DNA of 64,000 nucleotides, from contig CM067299.1 of NCBI GenBank assembly GCA_034231615.1, forward strand, positions 17,004,555 through 17,068,554, read 5' to 3'. The notes under the pieces are model-generated. The model had not been told where the DNA came from. It was given only the letters and a program-made list of their open reading frames with translations, and did no database searches. This document shows, piece by piece, positions 1 to 10,450 of the stretch (position 1 is the stretch's first letter; every line of letters starts with the position of its first letter). Position numbers and translations under genes: made by a program. Source of the DNA: Meghimatium bilineatum (taxonomy: Eukaryota; Mollusca; Gastropoda; Stylommatophora; Philomycidae).

Positions 1-212
1 TCAAATAGGGCTCATTAACAATCTACGAACTCATAATCAAGGACATAACTCTAATTGAATTTTCAAAAGTGGGTGTAACAAATGGTCATCATCACTTGTG
101 ATGGACGAACAACATAAATATGTAATATTTTGAATGTGGAAATGTACAGGTATGAGGATGTTATTTCAGAAATAGTTGTTGGCAGTTATCTTCTTCATGA
201 TTGTTTCTGTTA

Positions 213-398
213 TGTTCATTCTCAAACTACTGTTGGTTATCAGGATGTAGTCCGGATAACAAAATGCATTGTGTCATTATTTACAGATTGACTGTGATTT
301 CTGTGCCATTCAGCCTGACACTTTAACTTCAGCATGACTCTTGGGTTACTTTAATCTATGGGATGGGACAATCAACTCTCTCCCAACTTCTGTAATCC
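213..398 (-). repeat. SINE-A, partial copy
   Basis: Reverse-complement copy of the repeat seen in fuller form at 9540-9838 and 46682-46925. Shared blocks include the tail (gttcattctcaaac reversed), the gacacaatgcatt region and the ggatgggacagccaactc region. The 5' part is missing. Confidence 0.6.
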
Positions 399-585
399 CA
401 GCATGTAGGATGTTTTCAGGATTTTAAGGTCTGGTGATTTTTTCAAATAAAAATTATATTCTTGTCACAGACAATTTATACAGATTATTAAAGATTTGTA
501 GTAAGAACAAAAATTGTTCTGGAAATATTCAAAATAACCGGCAGCAAGTTATTTTGGGTTCATTCTCAAACTTCTATCGTCCACC

Positions 586-732
586 ACAGACGAATGTGTC
601 AGACCATTGACTCAAATTAAACGGTGACACAACACATTTTCATTCTCTGGACTACATCCTATAGAAAATCTAGTAGGACCACGGTCCTGCTACGAGAGAT
701 CCAGTGGAAGTTTGAGAATGAACACTGAAGAA
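586..732 (+). repeat. SINE-B, left arm of an inverted pair
   Basis: About 150-bp interspersed element. It runs from agacgaatgtgtcag through acggtgacacaacacatt and ggactacatcct to tttgagaatgaac, and ends in a GAAGAAG tail. Other copies are at 733-855 (opposite strand), 49783-49938 and 59740-59905. The GAA tail and dispersed copies suggest a retrotransposed SINE-like element; no clear tRNA head was seen. Confidence 0.6.
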
Positions 733-855
733 GAAACTCTTTTGTAGCAGGATGTTCCTACTAGATTTCCAGTAGGATGTAGTCCAGAGAATGGAAATGC
801 ATTGTGTCACCGTTTAATTTGTGCCAATGACCTGACACATCCAACTTCTGTATTT
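733..855 (-). repeat. SINE-B, right arm of an inverted pair
   Basis: Reverse-complement copy of 586-732, starting right after it. It shares gtaggatgtagtccagagaa and cattgtgtcaccgtttaatt with the reverse complement of the left arm. The two arms could fold into a hairpin of more than 100 bp. Confidence 0.6.
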
Positions 856-1329
856 GTAACTAATATATTCAGTGTTTTTGCCACTTCCACTAAACACTCG
901 ACATTTGTAACGATATCGCTAGAAGTAGACCAACCATACGAGAGAACTTTTTCTTGTACTTACAAGCTGGTCAAAATGCTCAAAGTTAACCATGGTTAAG
1001 CATACTTAACATACATTGTTGCTGCTGTATTTTTTCACTATTGACATGGTCAGAATCCCAGAACAATTTGTTTGGTTACGAGTCAAAATAAATGGAATGA
1101 TAAGACTAGAAAAAGAATTAAAGAATGGGTGGGATGAACAAGGTATCACCCTACTAAGACTGACCTCTCAAAGCCCCCGCCACAGCAGGAACTCCCGTAC
1201 TATTCTTGAAAGCTGAGGAACACTGTGCAAGTATCTCACTGGCAGCAAATAAGAAAATGGTCTTGGGATAACAGAATTTCTCTGGTTTGGTTCATTGTTA
1301 TGAATCAATATCCCTACACTCCTGACATC
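856..1329. other. no recognisable gene
   Basis: AT-rich sequence with only short open frames on both strands. Nothing in it resembles a known protein or an obvious repeat of this window. Confidence 0.5.
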
Positions 1330-1775
1330 CCCAGAGGAGCTGTCTCCCATACAAGACATGAAAAGGTAGGTCCTTGTCTTGTCTTATCCATTTATGACAT
1401 AAGGTGTCATAGGAAGTTTTCTTTCTTTTGCTAACTGTGATGCCGCTGCCATAGTGCAGCCTTAGTGTTCTAGTATTTCTCTGATGTCATCTATCCATCT
1501 TTGGGTCTTTTCCTGTTTCTCTTTTCTGATAATCTTTTATTGAAGGCTATCGATAAAATGCTATCTGGTTCCATTCTGATTAGGTGGTCACACTATATGA
1601 TCATTTGTGTGTTTATGTATTATTTGCACCATATTCTTTTCACCAGATTTCTCATAGTGGCATTGTTTATTCTATCTCTTTTTGTTCTCCCCCTCACACG
1701 CTGTTGTCAGCTTCATTCATTTCACATACAGCAAGTTTTTTGTTCTAATTTCTCTGTCAGGGTCCAGGTCTGGAA
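1330..1775 (-). pseudogene. non-LTR retrotransposon 3' end (decayed)
   Basis: On the minus strand, broken frames read the usual C-terminal tail of LINE ORF2: a His-Leu-Ile-Arg-Met-Glu-Pro-Asp segment (the GHL-R-MxxD motif), RNRKRPKDG (Arg-rich Gly-Arg-Pro-Arg segment), then MTSEKY and a KKETSYD end. Several stops interrupt it. Only the tail is present, as expected for a 5'-truncated copy. Confidence 0.65.
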
Positions 1776-1829
1776 TTGGTAGCATGAACACTATGTTTAT
1801 TAACATTCTTTTCGAAATCTGGTATAAAA

Positions 1830-2275
1830 CTGATATAATCCGTAATGTGTTGTATGGTTGTGAGAGTTGGACACTCACTGCGGACATGGAGAGAAGATTA
1901 CAGGCTTTCGAGTATAAATGCTACAGAAGAATTCTACGAATTTCCTATAGGGAACATAAGACCAATGTGTACGTAAGAAATAAAGTAGAGATGTGTGCAG
2001 GTGTCCAGGAGCCATTGCTTTCAATAGTGAAACGACGAAAACTAGCATGGTTCGGACATGTATGCAGGCACGATTCCTTGTCAAAAACAATACTGCAGGG
2101 AACTGTCGAGGGTGGAAGAAGCAGAGGAGGACAAATAAAGACATGGACAGACAACATCAAGGAATGGACAGGGCTAGATATTTCCACACTCATCCGCATC
2201 GCTGAGGATAGAATTCGCTGGAAGACTCTGTGTGCTGAAGCTTCCAATGTGGTACCCCTACGACCCTGAAGGGTT
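1830..2275 (+). pseudogene. non-LTR retrotransposon ORF2 C-terminus
   Basis: Open for about 140 codons to a stop at 2267-2269. It encodes VLYGCESWTLTADMERRLQA, then FEYKCYRRILRISYREHKTN, KLAWFGHVCRHDSLSKTILQ, and TWTDNIKEWTGLD. This is the conserved post-reverse-transcriptase region of LINE ORF2 proteins (YGCE-WTL, CYR-ILRI, WFGH, W-DNI-EWTG). The catalytic RT part is missing, so it is a 5'-truncated fragment. Clade is not assignable from this part alone. This is one of the least decayed LINE tails in the window. Confidence 0.85.
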
Positions 2276-3725
2276 ATGGGTTTTATTGATATTGATAATA
2301 CTGCATTTGCTTTCTGTCATCTTGTCTCTATTTCTCTATCAAGTCTCCTGTCTTCCGAGAACACGCTGCCTAGATACTTAAATTAAGGTAAGTCCTATAC
2401 ATACTAAGACTTTTCACAACCATTGGTTAAACATACCAACCCACAGACAGGTCTTAATACTGAATTCCCTAAAATGCAAAAACTACATGTACGCCCATAC
2501 ATAATTTGGGGGGGTTTTAAAAAAAAAGTTTACTGTTTAAAAAAAGTTTACTGTTTTAAAAAAAAAGATTACTGTTTAAAAAAAAAAGACGAAATCATAA
2601 CATGATATTTTATTATTAGGGAGTAAGCCAACAAGTGAGAACACAATTTTAACCACACCTCTTCTCTCCACTCCATAGTTCCCTCCTCTCCATCCCCCCC
2701 CCCCCCAAGACAAAATCTAAATTTCATGAAAAAAGAGAGAATTCCAACAAAAAAAGGATATTACCTATATTTTTAAGATTAATGGAAGACATATCTACAG
2801 CTCTGTATACATGTATCATCTATTATATTATCTGTTTCCATCAGGAATTCGTTTAGCAGTTTTTGAATGTCTCCCTTATTCATCATAAATTCATCAACTG
2901 GTGTGTTTATTTGCAAGGGGGGGGAAGGAGACACAAAGATCTACCTTTTCAGAAAAATAATAAAACCATTGGTATTTATTCACAGGAAACATCACAGGAT
3001 GATAGTTTATACACTTACATATGTTACCTTGTTTGGGATAGTTGAAATGTAAATACCCTTCAAAGGTAAAATTATTAATTTTTTCTAAACATTCAATTTG
3101 TGGATTCTTGCCCCATCATATTAGGCAAAATTAGAGCAGAGTTATGAAGCTTTAATAATAACTGGATATGCACATAATAACACACACAAATGAACATTTC
3201 AACAGAAAGGCCTTTATCAAGACTACATACACAACAAAAAAATGATGGATTTCAGTTTTACGCAGTGAGGACATATTATCAATCTTCCATCATATTTGGA
3301 CAAAGACCAGCAGTGTGGATTTTTCCCAAACTGCACAATTAAATTACAAGAAATCGCTTTTATATATTTTGTTTAAATTGACAAGTCACTTACGTCATTA
3401 GTAAAGATCATCTTATTTATAATTCAGAGGAAATGCTAACAATTGACTTTGGCAATTAAAAATAATTCTTTTAAAAATAAGATGCAAATGTTTCTGAAAA
3501 CCGTATGGTTTGAAGAGTTTACTTATAAAAAAAAGTCCATCATTTATGTCAATATCAGAAGCAATACCTTTTAGCTATGTACAATTAACATTAATGTTTG
3601 GTTGTGCCAGAAACTTGCACTGCAGCCATACAAAAAAAAGCAGACATAAACAAAACCAGCAGAACATATTACATAATACAGACTGTTATAGAATATTCAA
3701 GGAGAAAGAAAATACACAAACAGTA
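2276..3725. other. no gene recognised; low-complexity tracts
   Basis: Contains A-rich runs with a repeated aaaaagtttactgttt motif (2519-2600), a C-tract at 2694-2707 and a G-tract near 2918. A minus-strand open stretch (about 2780-2900, with VDEFMMNKGDIQKLLNEFLM) has a possible acceptor but matches nothing I recognise. Confidence 0.4.
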
Positions 3726-5850
3726 TACCATGTGACATATTCTCTCCAGAACATTGTCTTCCCAATGCACTCCCTGAACATCTTTGTCTTGGATCATGCA
3801 GCTTGCATTTTCCAATGATGTATTCATGTTATCTTTAATGTCATCAATCGATCTTCTTGTTCTGCCCTTTCTACTTCATCCAGGTACTCTGCCCTCCATT
3901 ACTTGTCTTTCTAAACAATTGTCTCTTTATGTGACCAAACAGGTGTAGTTTTCTTTTTGTTATTGTATTTAGTGACCAATACTCTAGAATCTTCAATGTG
4001 TTTATAATATCTAAGTTTCTCTTGTTTTTTCAATACATGAGATTCTAAGTATCTTTCTGTAGCATTTCATCTCACAGGGGTTGATCTTCTTTGCCACTGT
4101 TTTACTTAGGGTCCATGTTTCACAACCGTATGTTGCAACAGGAAAAATAAAAGTTCTTAGCATTAGTTTCGTTTCTATTCTGTTGTTTTTCAGTATGTTT
4201 TTCAAACGTGTTATTTTACAATATGCCTTTCCTTCCTCTTTTACCCTTTATGGGTGTCGAGGGAGATATAATGTTCTTGTTCTCGCTTTTCTGGCAGCTT
4301 CAGATAATGTTATTTGGTGTTCGTGAAATGTCTCTTTGATGTTGTCGATCCAGCGTACTCTAGTTCTACCCCTGGCTCTTCTTTCTGCTTCTCCTTTCTT
4401 CATTCTCCTAAGTATTCATATTTATTCACACACTCTATCTCAGTATGTGTATTTTTGGTTGTTGTGTTGTTATATCTGTTACATGATTTTTTTTTTTTGC
4501 GCATTTAAATATAAGTTTTGTGATTCACTGTATTTCTTTGTGTTTTTGATTTAGTTGTTCCAATCCCTTTATATTATTTGAAAGAAGCACAATGTCATCT
4601 GTATAGCACAGTTCAGGGATTTAAAAACCACTGATGTTTAAAGTGTGCTGGTCAGTGTTGTGTATCTCTTCTCTCACATTCCTCATTATATTTCCTGTGT
4701 AGATGAACAGGAATAGGGAGAGTGTGCATCCCTGCCTTACTCCACTCTGTACCTCAAACCACTCTGGGAGATCACTGTCTAACTTCACTGCAGCCTTTTG
4801 ATTTTGGTAAAGTTCTTCTATTAGATGAATCAGATGTCTTGGGAAACCAATGCTGTTCATTATCTCCCATAGTTTCTGGTATTGGACTCAGTCGAGCGAT
4901 TTTTAAGTAATCTATGAAGCATATGTGCAGGTCATTTGAGAATTCCCTACATTTTTTTCTATAATAAGCCTCATGTTAAGATGTGATGTCTTGTTCCTCT
5001 GTTTTATTTAAAACCAGCTTGTGTTTTGTTTATCTCCTTCTGTGATTTTAGTTTGATTCTTTGCATTATGATGTTTAGCATTATTTTACTTGCTTGACTT
5101 ATAAGAGCTATAGTTCGGTAATTTGAGAAAATCTGATGGTCGCCTTTTTTGGGGAGGGGTATATAGGCCTATAACGATTTTTCCATTCTTCGGGCCATGT
5201 GCCGCTTTACCATATTTTGCAGGAAAGTTTGTGGTAAATCGTGATTCCGGTCTAGCCCCCTGCGTGTATCATTTATGTTGTTGAACCATCATTGCTTGGG
5301 GCTTTTCCTTTCTTTAAACTTTCTATTGTGTATCTTATTCTTCCTTTGTAGGTTCTGGCTCTTTTTCATATTTTATTATTTTTTGTTTTACTTGGGTCAT
5401 TGTACATCTCACTGCAGTATTCCTTCCGTTTATCTTTCAGTACTTTTAATGATGGTTGAAGTTTGTTGTGTTGTAGGTGTTGTACATTTTTGAACATCAT
5501 TTTACTGTTACCTTGGTTTTTCTGCCCTTCTATTTCAAGGCATATTTTGTTTATGTAATTTTGCTTATCTTGCCTAATTTTTCTTTGAATATCTCTTAAC
5601 AGACTTCTATAATTTGCTCTGTTTTTACTATTATTTTTTATTTGTCTTCTGTCTTGGATCATGTTAATAGTTTCTTCTGATATGTACTCTTTCTTAGTTT
5701 TGCTATTTTTGTGTAGCATGTTTTTTGCAAAGTTATTGAAAATGTCACTTATTTTGTTTTTAAGTTCATTTAGAGTGTATTCTTCTTGTATTTAAATTCT
5801 CATATAAACAGGGCCATACCTAAAACAACGATTTGTAAATAGATATAAGC
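3726..5850 (-). pseudogene. LINE family D, truncated, with a nested LINE tail
   Basis: Minus-strand, 5'-truncated LINE. In gene order: a basic region (RRQIKNNSKNRANYRSLLRD), RT pieces (FPRHLIHLIEELYQNQKAAV, SGVRQGCTLS), an active-site-like YTDD near 4590, then FPVATYGCETWTLSKTVAKK and CYRKILRIS, and the tail to about 3726 (DDIKDNMNTSLENAS). It is the same family as 21185-22650, alignable from the RT region through the tail. Frameshifts and stops are frequent. Between about 4226 and 4408 the copy is interrupted by the 3' end of another LINE family. Confidence 0.8.
4226..4408 (-). mobile_element. LINE family C 3' end nested in LINE D
   Basis: Reverse complement of the 3' end seen at 20880-21060. 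It shares gtacgctggatcgacaac, catcaaagagaca, aagctgccagaaaagc and the terminal gggtaaaagaggaaggaa. It interrupts LINE D, and about 60 bp of LINE D present in the 21185-22650 copy is absent at the junction. Confidence 0.7.
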
Positions 5851-5935
5851 GATGGACAAGACAGAAAGGAATGGAAAGACTAGCTAATGGCAGAAATAAG
5901 ATGGAAAAAGTTTGTTGAAGAATTGTGATTTGCAA
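5815..5935 (+). pseudogene. possible LINE tail fragment
   Basis: Reads RRYKRWTRQKGMERLANGRN and MEKVC on the plus strand, resembling the end of a LINE ORF2 tail, adjacent to exon i of RasGRF. Short and decayed. Confidence 0.3.
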
Positions 5936-5988
5936 TAATTTCACAGATAAGAAATAGATACCAAAGCAGATTGTTGCTCTTATCTTAC

Positions 5989-6203
5989 CTGGCTGATATC
6001 ACTGCACCAAGCTGCCTTCTCATGAAGGGTGCTGGCTACCAAAGTTACTGTTACAGGTGGGCCACTCTTTGAGTCAACAATCAGCCGAAACTCAAGACCA
6101 TTGTAATCTGTTTTGGCTTCTCTGTCTGCCAAACTTTGCAAAGGTAGCAGGTTTGCTGCTGAGGTTTGACTTCCTACACTTATGTTGGAATCCAGAGATG
6201 ATG
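5989..6203 (-). CDS. RASGRF: RasGRF exon i: end of second PH domain
   Basis: Ninth and last exon found, 215 nt. It starts with a Ser/Ala/Leu-rich linker (SSLDSNISVGSQTSAANLLP), then FRLIVDSKSGPPVTVTLVAS and EKAAWCSDISQ. The second part is the final strands and C-terminal helix of the RasGRF PH domain, with the family signature of Leu-Val-Ala-Ser followed by QEKAAW-SDISQ. The acceptor is tttgtgcag; two bases complete the Thr from exon h. The donor is AGCCAG before gtaaga, phase 0. In vertebrates the next residues begin the REM region (Cys-Val-Asp-Asn-Ile-Arg); no such exon was recognised in 1-5988, so the rest of the gene probably continues off the left edge. Confidence 0.94.
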
Positions 6204-6514
6204 CTGCACAAATCAAAACTAATTACAGATGGTTACAGATCTCTAGCATCAGTGCCTTGTCTTTGTAGTGTTTTATTTTTCCATGTAAATTATTCACTGA
6301 CTAATGACTATATAATCAGATTGTCAACAAGCACTGTATAATTGTGAAACATGAAAATAGTTTGGCAGTGCACAGAGTTTGGGAACCTCTGAATTATTTT
6401 GTAATCTTAATTATAGAGAATACTACAAATTAATTTTATTTATCTTTTAATCGTATTTAGCAGATATGTAGTACAAAAGTGATTTATTTTAATGTAATGT
6501 GACATATTGGGTGC

Positions 6515-6700
6515 CACCAGGAGTAAGAAGAAGAGGGAGACCTAGAGAAACTCTACGAAGAACCATTAAAAGATAAGGCATATCAATTAACCTAAACAAC
6601 ACGCAGCAATTGAAAGACCTGGCAACACAAAGACAGAAATGGAAAGCTATGGTTTCTGCCCTATGCGCCGCCTATGGCCCTGGAGGAACATGACATAACA
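6515..6700 (+). pseudogene. LINE ORF2 tail
   Basis: Encodes GVRRRGRPRETLRRTIKR, a stop, then LKDLATQRQKWKAMVSALCA and AYGPGGT. This is the standard Gly-Arg-Pro-(Arg)-x-x-Trp/Leu-Arg-Arg...Arg-x-x-Trp-Arg-x-x-Val-x-Ala-Leu-Cys-Ala end of RTE/Jockey-like ORF2 proteins. Only the last 60 residues remain. Confidence 0.75.
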
Positions 6701-7544
6701 ACAATGTGACATAGAGTGCCATGTGGCAACTGGAACATGGACTTCTAGTTCAGGGTGTAAAGAATAGAAAAACTGTCTTCTTTCCAGGAATGTCATAGGA
6801 GCCGACTAAGGAAAGTTGGGGGATAGTCTGACAACTTGTCACAACTGTGAAAAAACCATAAATGTCACATCTTGTCTCAATTTCTTTGTTTTGTCTTCTA
6901 TCAAATACTTCCAATCAAAGTCACAGAAATGATGACCAATAAAATTGCACCTTTGTCCTTTTGTGGCAGACTCCTTGGTGACGGAAATGATGGATGTGCC
7001 ATCGCTGTGGTTGAGTCAACAAAAGGAATGATGAGATAGTTGGTCCAGAAGTGTGTGCTATGTTCTCAACAGGATGTGGTAATCCATGGATACTGGCACA
7101 CTTGAATGCCTCACTTCAGGAACTAAACATGCATCAATACATCCCTCTTACGCAGCCATGCTTCTTATAGAACCTTATATGAGTCTGGATGTCACTAGGT
7201 TACACAACTGAAAATAACATGTACTTTTGTCAGGAAGGCTATGTTCTGTCAGGAGCTACCTGCTAACAGCCAAAATGATTATTTCATCATCGTTTAACAG
7301 AGATTTACAAAACTGATTATTTTTAATCTTATTCAACAAAATGTACAGCAAATATAGTTGATTTATATGCCCATCTTTTTTTAACTAAGAATACTACAAA
7401 ACTTATGGATGCATCTTCTTCTTTAGTTCACTTGAAACATGTCTATATCTGTAATTCTGTCTTCTGAAAAAAACTCACTGTCTTTTGTAGTTCACACAGC
7501 TGCCCATAGATTTTTGATTCCAGTGTTGTTTCCTCTGATCTTCT

Positions 7545-8340
7545 TCTTCTTCTTCGTCATATGCCTTGTGGCAGACCCTTTGAAAGCATTCCACTGATGG
7601 TCCTGAGAAGGACGTATGAGGGTGATCAGCGTTGTGTCATGTTTTACAGCAATATGCGTTATCTGCGTCTTTTGACCTGACACATCCATCTTCAGCCAGC
7701 ATTTTTCTTTGGGACCGGGTTGGCATTCCTATATCTTGGATCCCTAATACTTGGCCAGGCTACAGCAGGGTTGCTGCACTCCTGTTATCAGGCCCACTGC
7801 GTGGAAGTGTACTGAGGGTCTTGGCCAGCTGTGGTTCACTGACCCTGATGCTCGACCAGCTATAAGCGCCGGCTGGTGCACTCTGGTGTGCATGTCATCT
7901 CTGGGCCCATTTCCTCTGATCAGTATGTCTGCCTCAGTGTTTCATACTCAGAACACTCTTGAAGTCTATGTTTGACACTCTGTGCTGCCTGTCCACAAGG
8001 TCATGTTACCCAATCTTGAATTTTGTGTACATGTGACTGAGGAACCGATTGTGTCCTGTTCTGAGACGTAGAATTACAACTTGTTCTGATCTGTTCATAA
8101 TGTGATAGTCATCTTGTGTCGGTGTTTGTGGCTTTCTTATTGACTTGATCATCTGTTTTTCTCATGGTAGGTGATTGGTATATCTGGTAGGTCTTCGTCA
8201 GCACCTTCCTTAGTCAGTTGGTTTGCTTTCTGATTTCCTGGTATTCCACAGTGAGAGGGTATCCACTGTATAGTTATTCTATACTGGTAAGACAGTTCAT
8301 TAAGTAGTTTTTGTAAGTCTGTAATTTTCCAGACTGGAGA
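7545..8340 (-). pseudogene. LINE RNase H domain and 3' end
   Basis: Minus-strand reading gives LSYQYRITIQWIPSHCGIPG and NQKANQLTKEGADEDLPDIP, then RSEQVVILRLRTGHNRFLSH and MYTKFKIG. This is the C-terminal half of a retrotransposon ribonuclease H domain (the WIPSHCGIPGN-KAN motif includes the conserved His) followed by the RLRTGHNRL-H zinc-knuckle lead-in. After 7990 the frame is lost. The 3' end carries a tail (gatgtgtcaggtcaaa and GAAGAAGAAGAAG) like that of the SINEs in this window. It lies in the intron between RasGRF exons h and i. Confidence 0.75.
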
Positions 8341-8870
8341 ACTTAAAGAACTGATCTTGTATGTGATGTATCTTTTAATATTTTGTTAAAATAGAAAGTA
8401 GTACAAACTGATTTATGTTTACCAGTAATCTTATTTAACAGAAATAACACAATACTGATTGATTTATCTTTTTATCTTATTTAACAGAAAATGAAAATAT
8501 GTTTTAATATTATCCTATCCTGTTTTATATGAATAAAACAAAACAACAGGAGCTGGAAACAAAGAAAATGACAATATAGCCAATATATTTGAATCTAGTC
8601 CTAGCTGTTTTGTTTTGTTCTCATACATCCAGCATTTCAATGTTTGTTTCTACCATAGGTTTCTCCTATGTTCTCGGTTATTAAATTCTAGAGTCTAGTC
8701 CATTTGCAGTAATAGGTTTATTGTTTGTCTCATATTTTTTTGTTATTGATAATGACTCTTTTGCTGAAATGTTGATTTAGTCTATACAACTTTGTCATGT
8801 GTGTTTACTGTTGCTTATATTGGAATTTTCCAGTGTCATCTAGAAAACTAGTACTAATAACTTCATAATT
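8341..8870. other. intronic sequence, nothing recognised
   Basis: AT-rich intron sequence with a short partly repeated gatttat/atcttatttaacagaaa motif (8395-8500). No gene. Confidence 0.5.
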
Positions 8871-8881
8871 TAAATACTTAC

Positions 8882-8960
8882 TCTCCTCATCAAAGAAACA
8901 TACATCGGAATTTGGGTCTTCTATGAGTGTGCAGTCTAAAAGAACAATTTTCCCAATGTG
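8882..8960 (-). CDS. RASGRF: RasGRF exon h: second PH domain, middle
   Basis: Eighth exon found, 79 nt. It encodes HIGKIVLLDCTLIEDPNSDV then CFFDEE. This corresponds to the PH strand that in RASGRF1 reads as an Ile-Asp-Cys-Thr-Leu-Leu-Glu-Glu-Pro segment. The acceptor is tgtttgcag and the phase is 0, matching the Lys end of exon g. The donor is GAGGAGA before gtaagt, leaving one A that exon i completes to Thr. The introns are about 8.8 kb upstream and 2.7 kb downstream. Confidence 0.92.
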
Positions 8961-9079
8961 CTGCAAACAAAACAAACAAATCATTAAAAACAAGGAGAAT
9001 TTCACAATATATATCATCATTAAATGATTAACTCTTAATGGTCATAGGGATGCCAGTGTGGAAACAACATCAAAATCCT

Positions 9080-9220
9080 GCACTGCCATGCCACTGTTCT
9101 TAGTTTGTTTGATTGAGTGTGGAGAATCATAACCCAGCCCAGTCTTTAATATTATCAATCCATACTTTTCTATACCTTCCTTTTCTTCTCCCACTCTCAA
9201 CCATTGAACAGAATTATGAA
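9080..9220 (-). pseudogene. LINE tail fragment
   Basis: Reverse complement resembles the end of the LINE tail at 1945-2247 (same order of bases around the Asp-Asn-Ile-Lys/Leu-Gly-Tyr-Asp region). Short, decayed. Confidence 0.45.
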
Positions 9221-9539
9221 ACAGTGAAATTTTTTTTCTTTAGGTTGCTGCTTCGTGTCTACAGTCAGACAAACCTTCTGGATAAACTACTGTTGTTTGA
9301 AGTTCTCTGGTTCTTTGTTCTACACATCTTTGGTTGCAGGTTTAGTCATTAGGTGGATATGTTTCTCTCAGATGTTCATACGGCACACAGTCAATGTGTG
9401 TGGTTGAAACCAAATCTATGATTTAAAATTAAGTAAAAAGGAGACCTTAAAAAATATAAAGGATTTACTTCATTGTACACTATTACTCTCAAAATAGAGC
9501 TGTGTTCTTAATAAGAGCATGGCTCATTGCATCACTCCA

Positions 9540-9838
9540 TAGCTTAAAGCATTAATGGCCCGTGTGTTGCCGGGGCTCGAAAGGGGAGCAAAGAATAGCA
9601 ACATTGTTTATCTTTCACGCATGTCGTAAAAGGCGACTAAGGAAGTTGTGGGATGGAGTTGGCTGTCCCATCCCATATAAGGTCAGTAACCCAAAGCCAT
9701 GCTGAAGTCGAATGTGTCAGGTCGAAACACGCAGATATCACAGCAATGCTGTAAACTATGACACAACGCATTCCGTTCTTCAGACTACATCCTGCTAATC
9801 TGCAGGTGTTTGAGAATGAACGCAGAAGAAGAAGAAAG
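9540..9838 (+). repeat. SINE-A, near full-length copy
   Basis: Starts near gtgttgccggggctcg, then ggggagcaaagaatagcaac, catgtcgtaaaaggcgacta, ggatggagttggctgtccca, gacacaacgcattccgttct, and ends tttgagaatgaacgcagaag with a GAA tail. Related copies are at 213-398, 11690-11830 (partial), 46682-46925 and 63370-63480. The 3' quarter is shared with SINE-B. Confidence 0.7.
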
Positions 9839-9839
9839 C

Positions 9840-10374
9840 ATTAATCCCAAGGGACCCCTGAAAATATTACCTGTGAACAAGATGTCACTGCAATTGCCAA
9901 ATCAATGATATCATGAGCACAACCAAACAGCATCACTTATCTTGGCTGATGCCTGTGATCATTGGTCACTTTATATACACTGTGTGCCACCAGCCAATGA
10001 CAAGCACAGAAATTCTGATACTGGTTCAGTGCAGAACTATTATGAAGCGTTTTGTGTAAATATCATACTGGCTATAACATGCTGGATAGCACTTTCACCG
10101 GTACAGCTAGAAAATTTATACACTTTTAACAGAATTCCAAGAAATGTTTGTTTACAACTAACTCTTGCTATTACATTGCAAATCCCATAGCATATCCTTG
10201 CATCTAGAAAACTATGGATATACTCATCTTGACATAATAACCTGTAATTACTGCATGTTTTTACATAAGAAGCGCAGGTTAGGTACTAATGAGTGTGTGA
10301 TAGAGGCCGCATGCACTCACTGTTACCACATGTATTGGGTTAACTATTTTATTAGCGCTATATACGAAAAACAC
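9840..10374. other. intronic, no gene recognised
   Basis: Short open frames only; no similarity to known proteins noted. Confidence 0.5.
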
Positions 10375-10450
10375 CTGGTACTCACCATTAATGAGATCCT
10401 GGACCTCATGGCTGTGAGACCAATGTTCTAACCTCTCTGCCATGCACCAC
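10375..10450 (-). repeat. tRNA-derived SINE head (fragment)
   Basis: Reverse complement reads a tRNA-like start (catggcagagaggttagaac, A-box like) and resembles 48760-48880, which shares gacctcatgg and caatgctct blocks. Confidence 0.4.
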
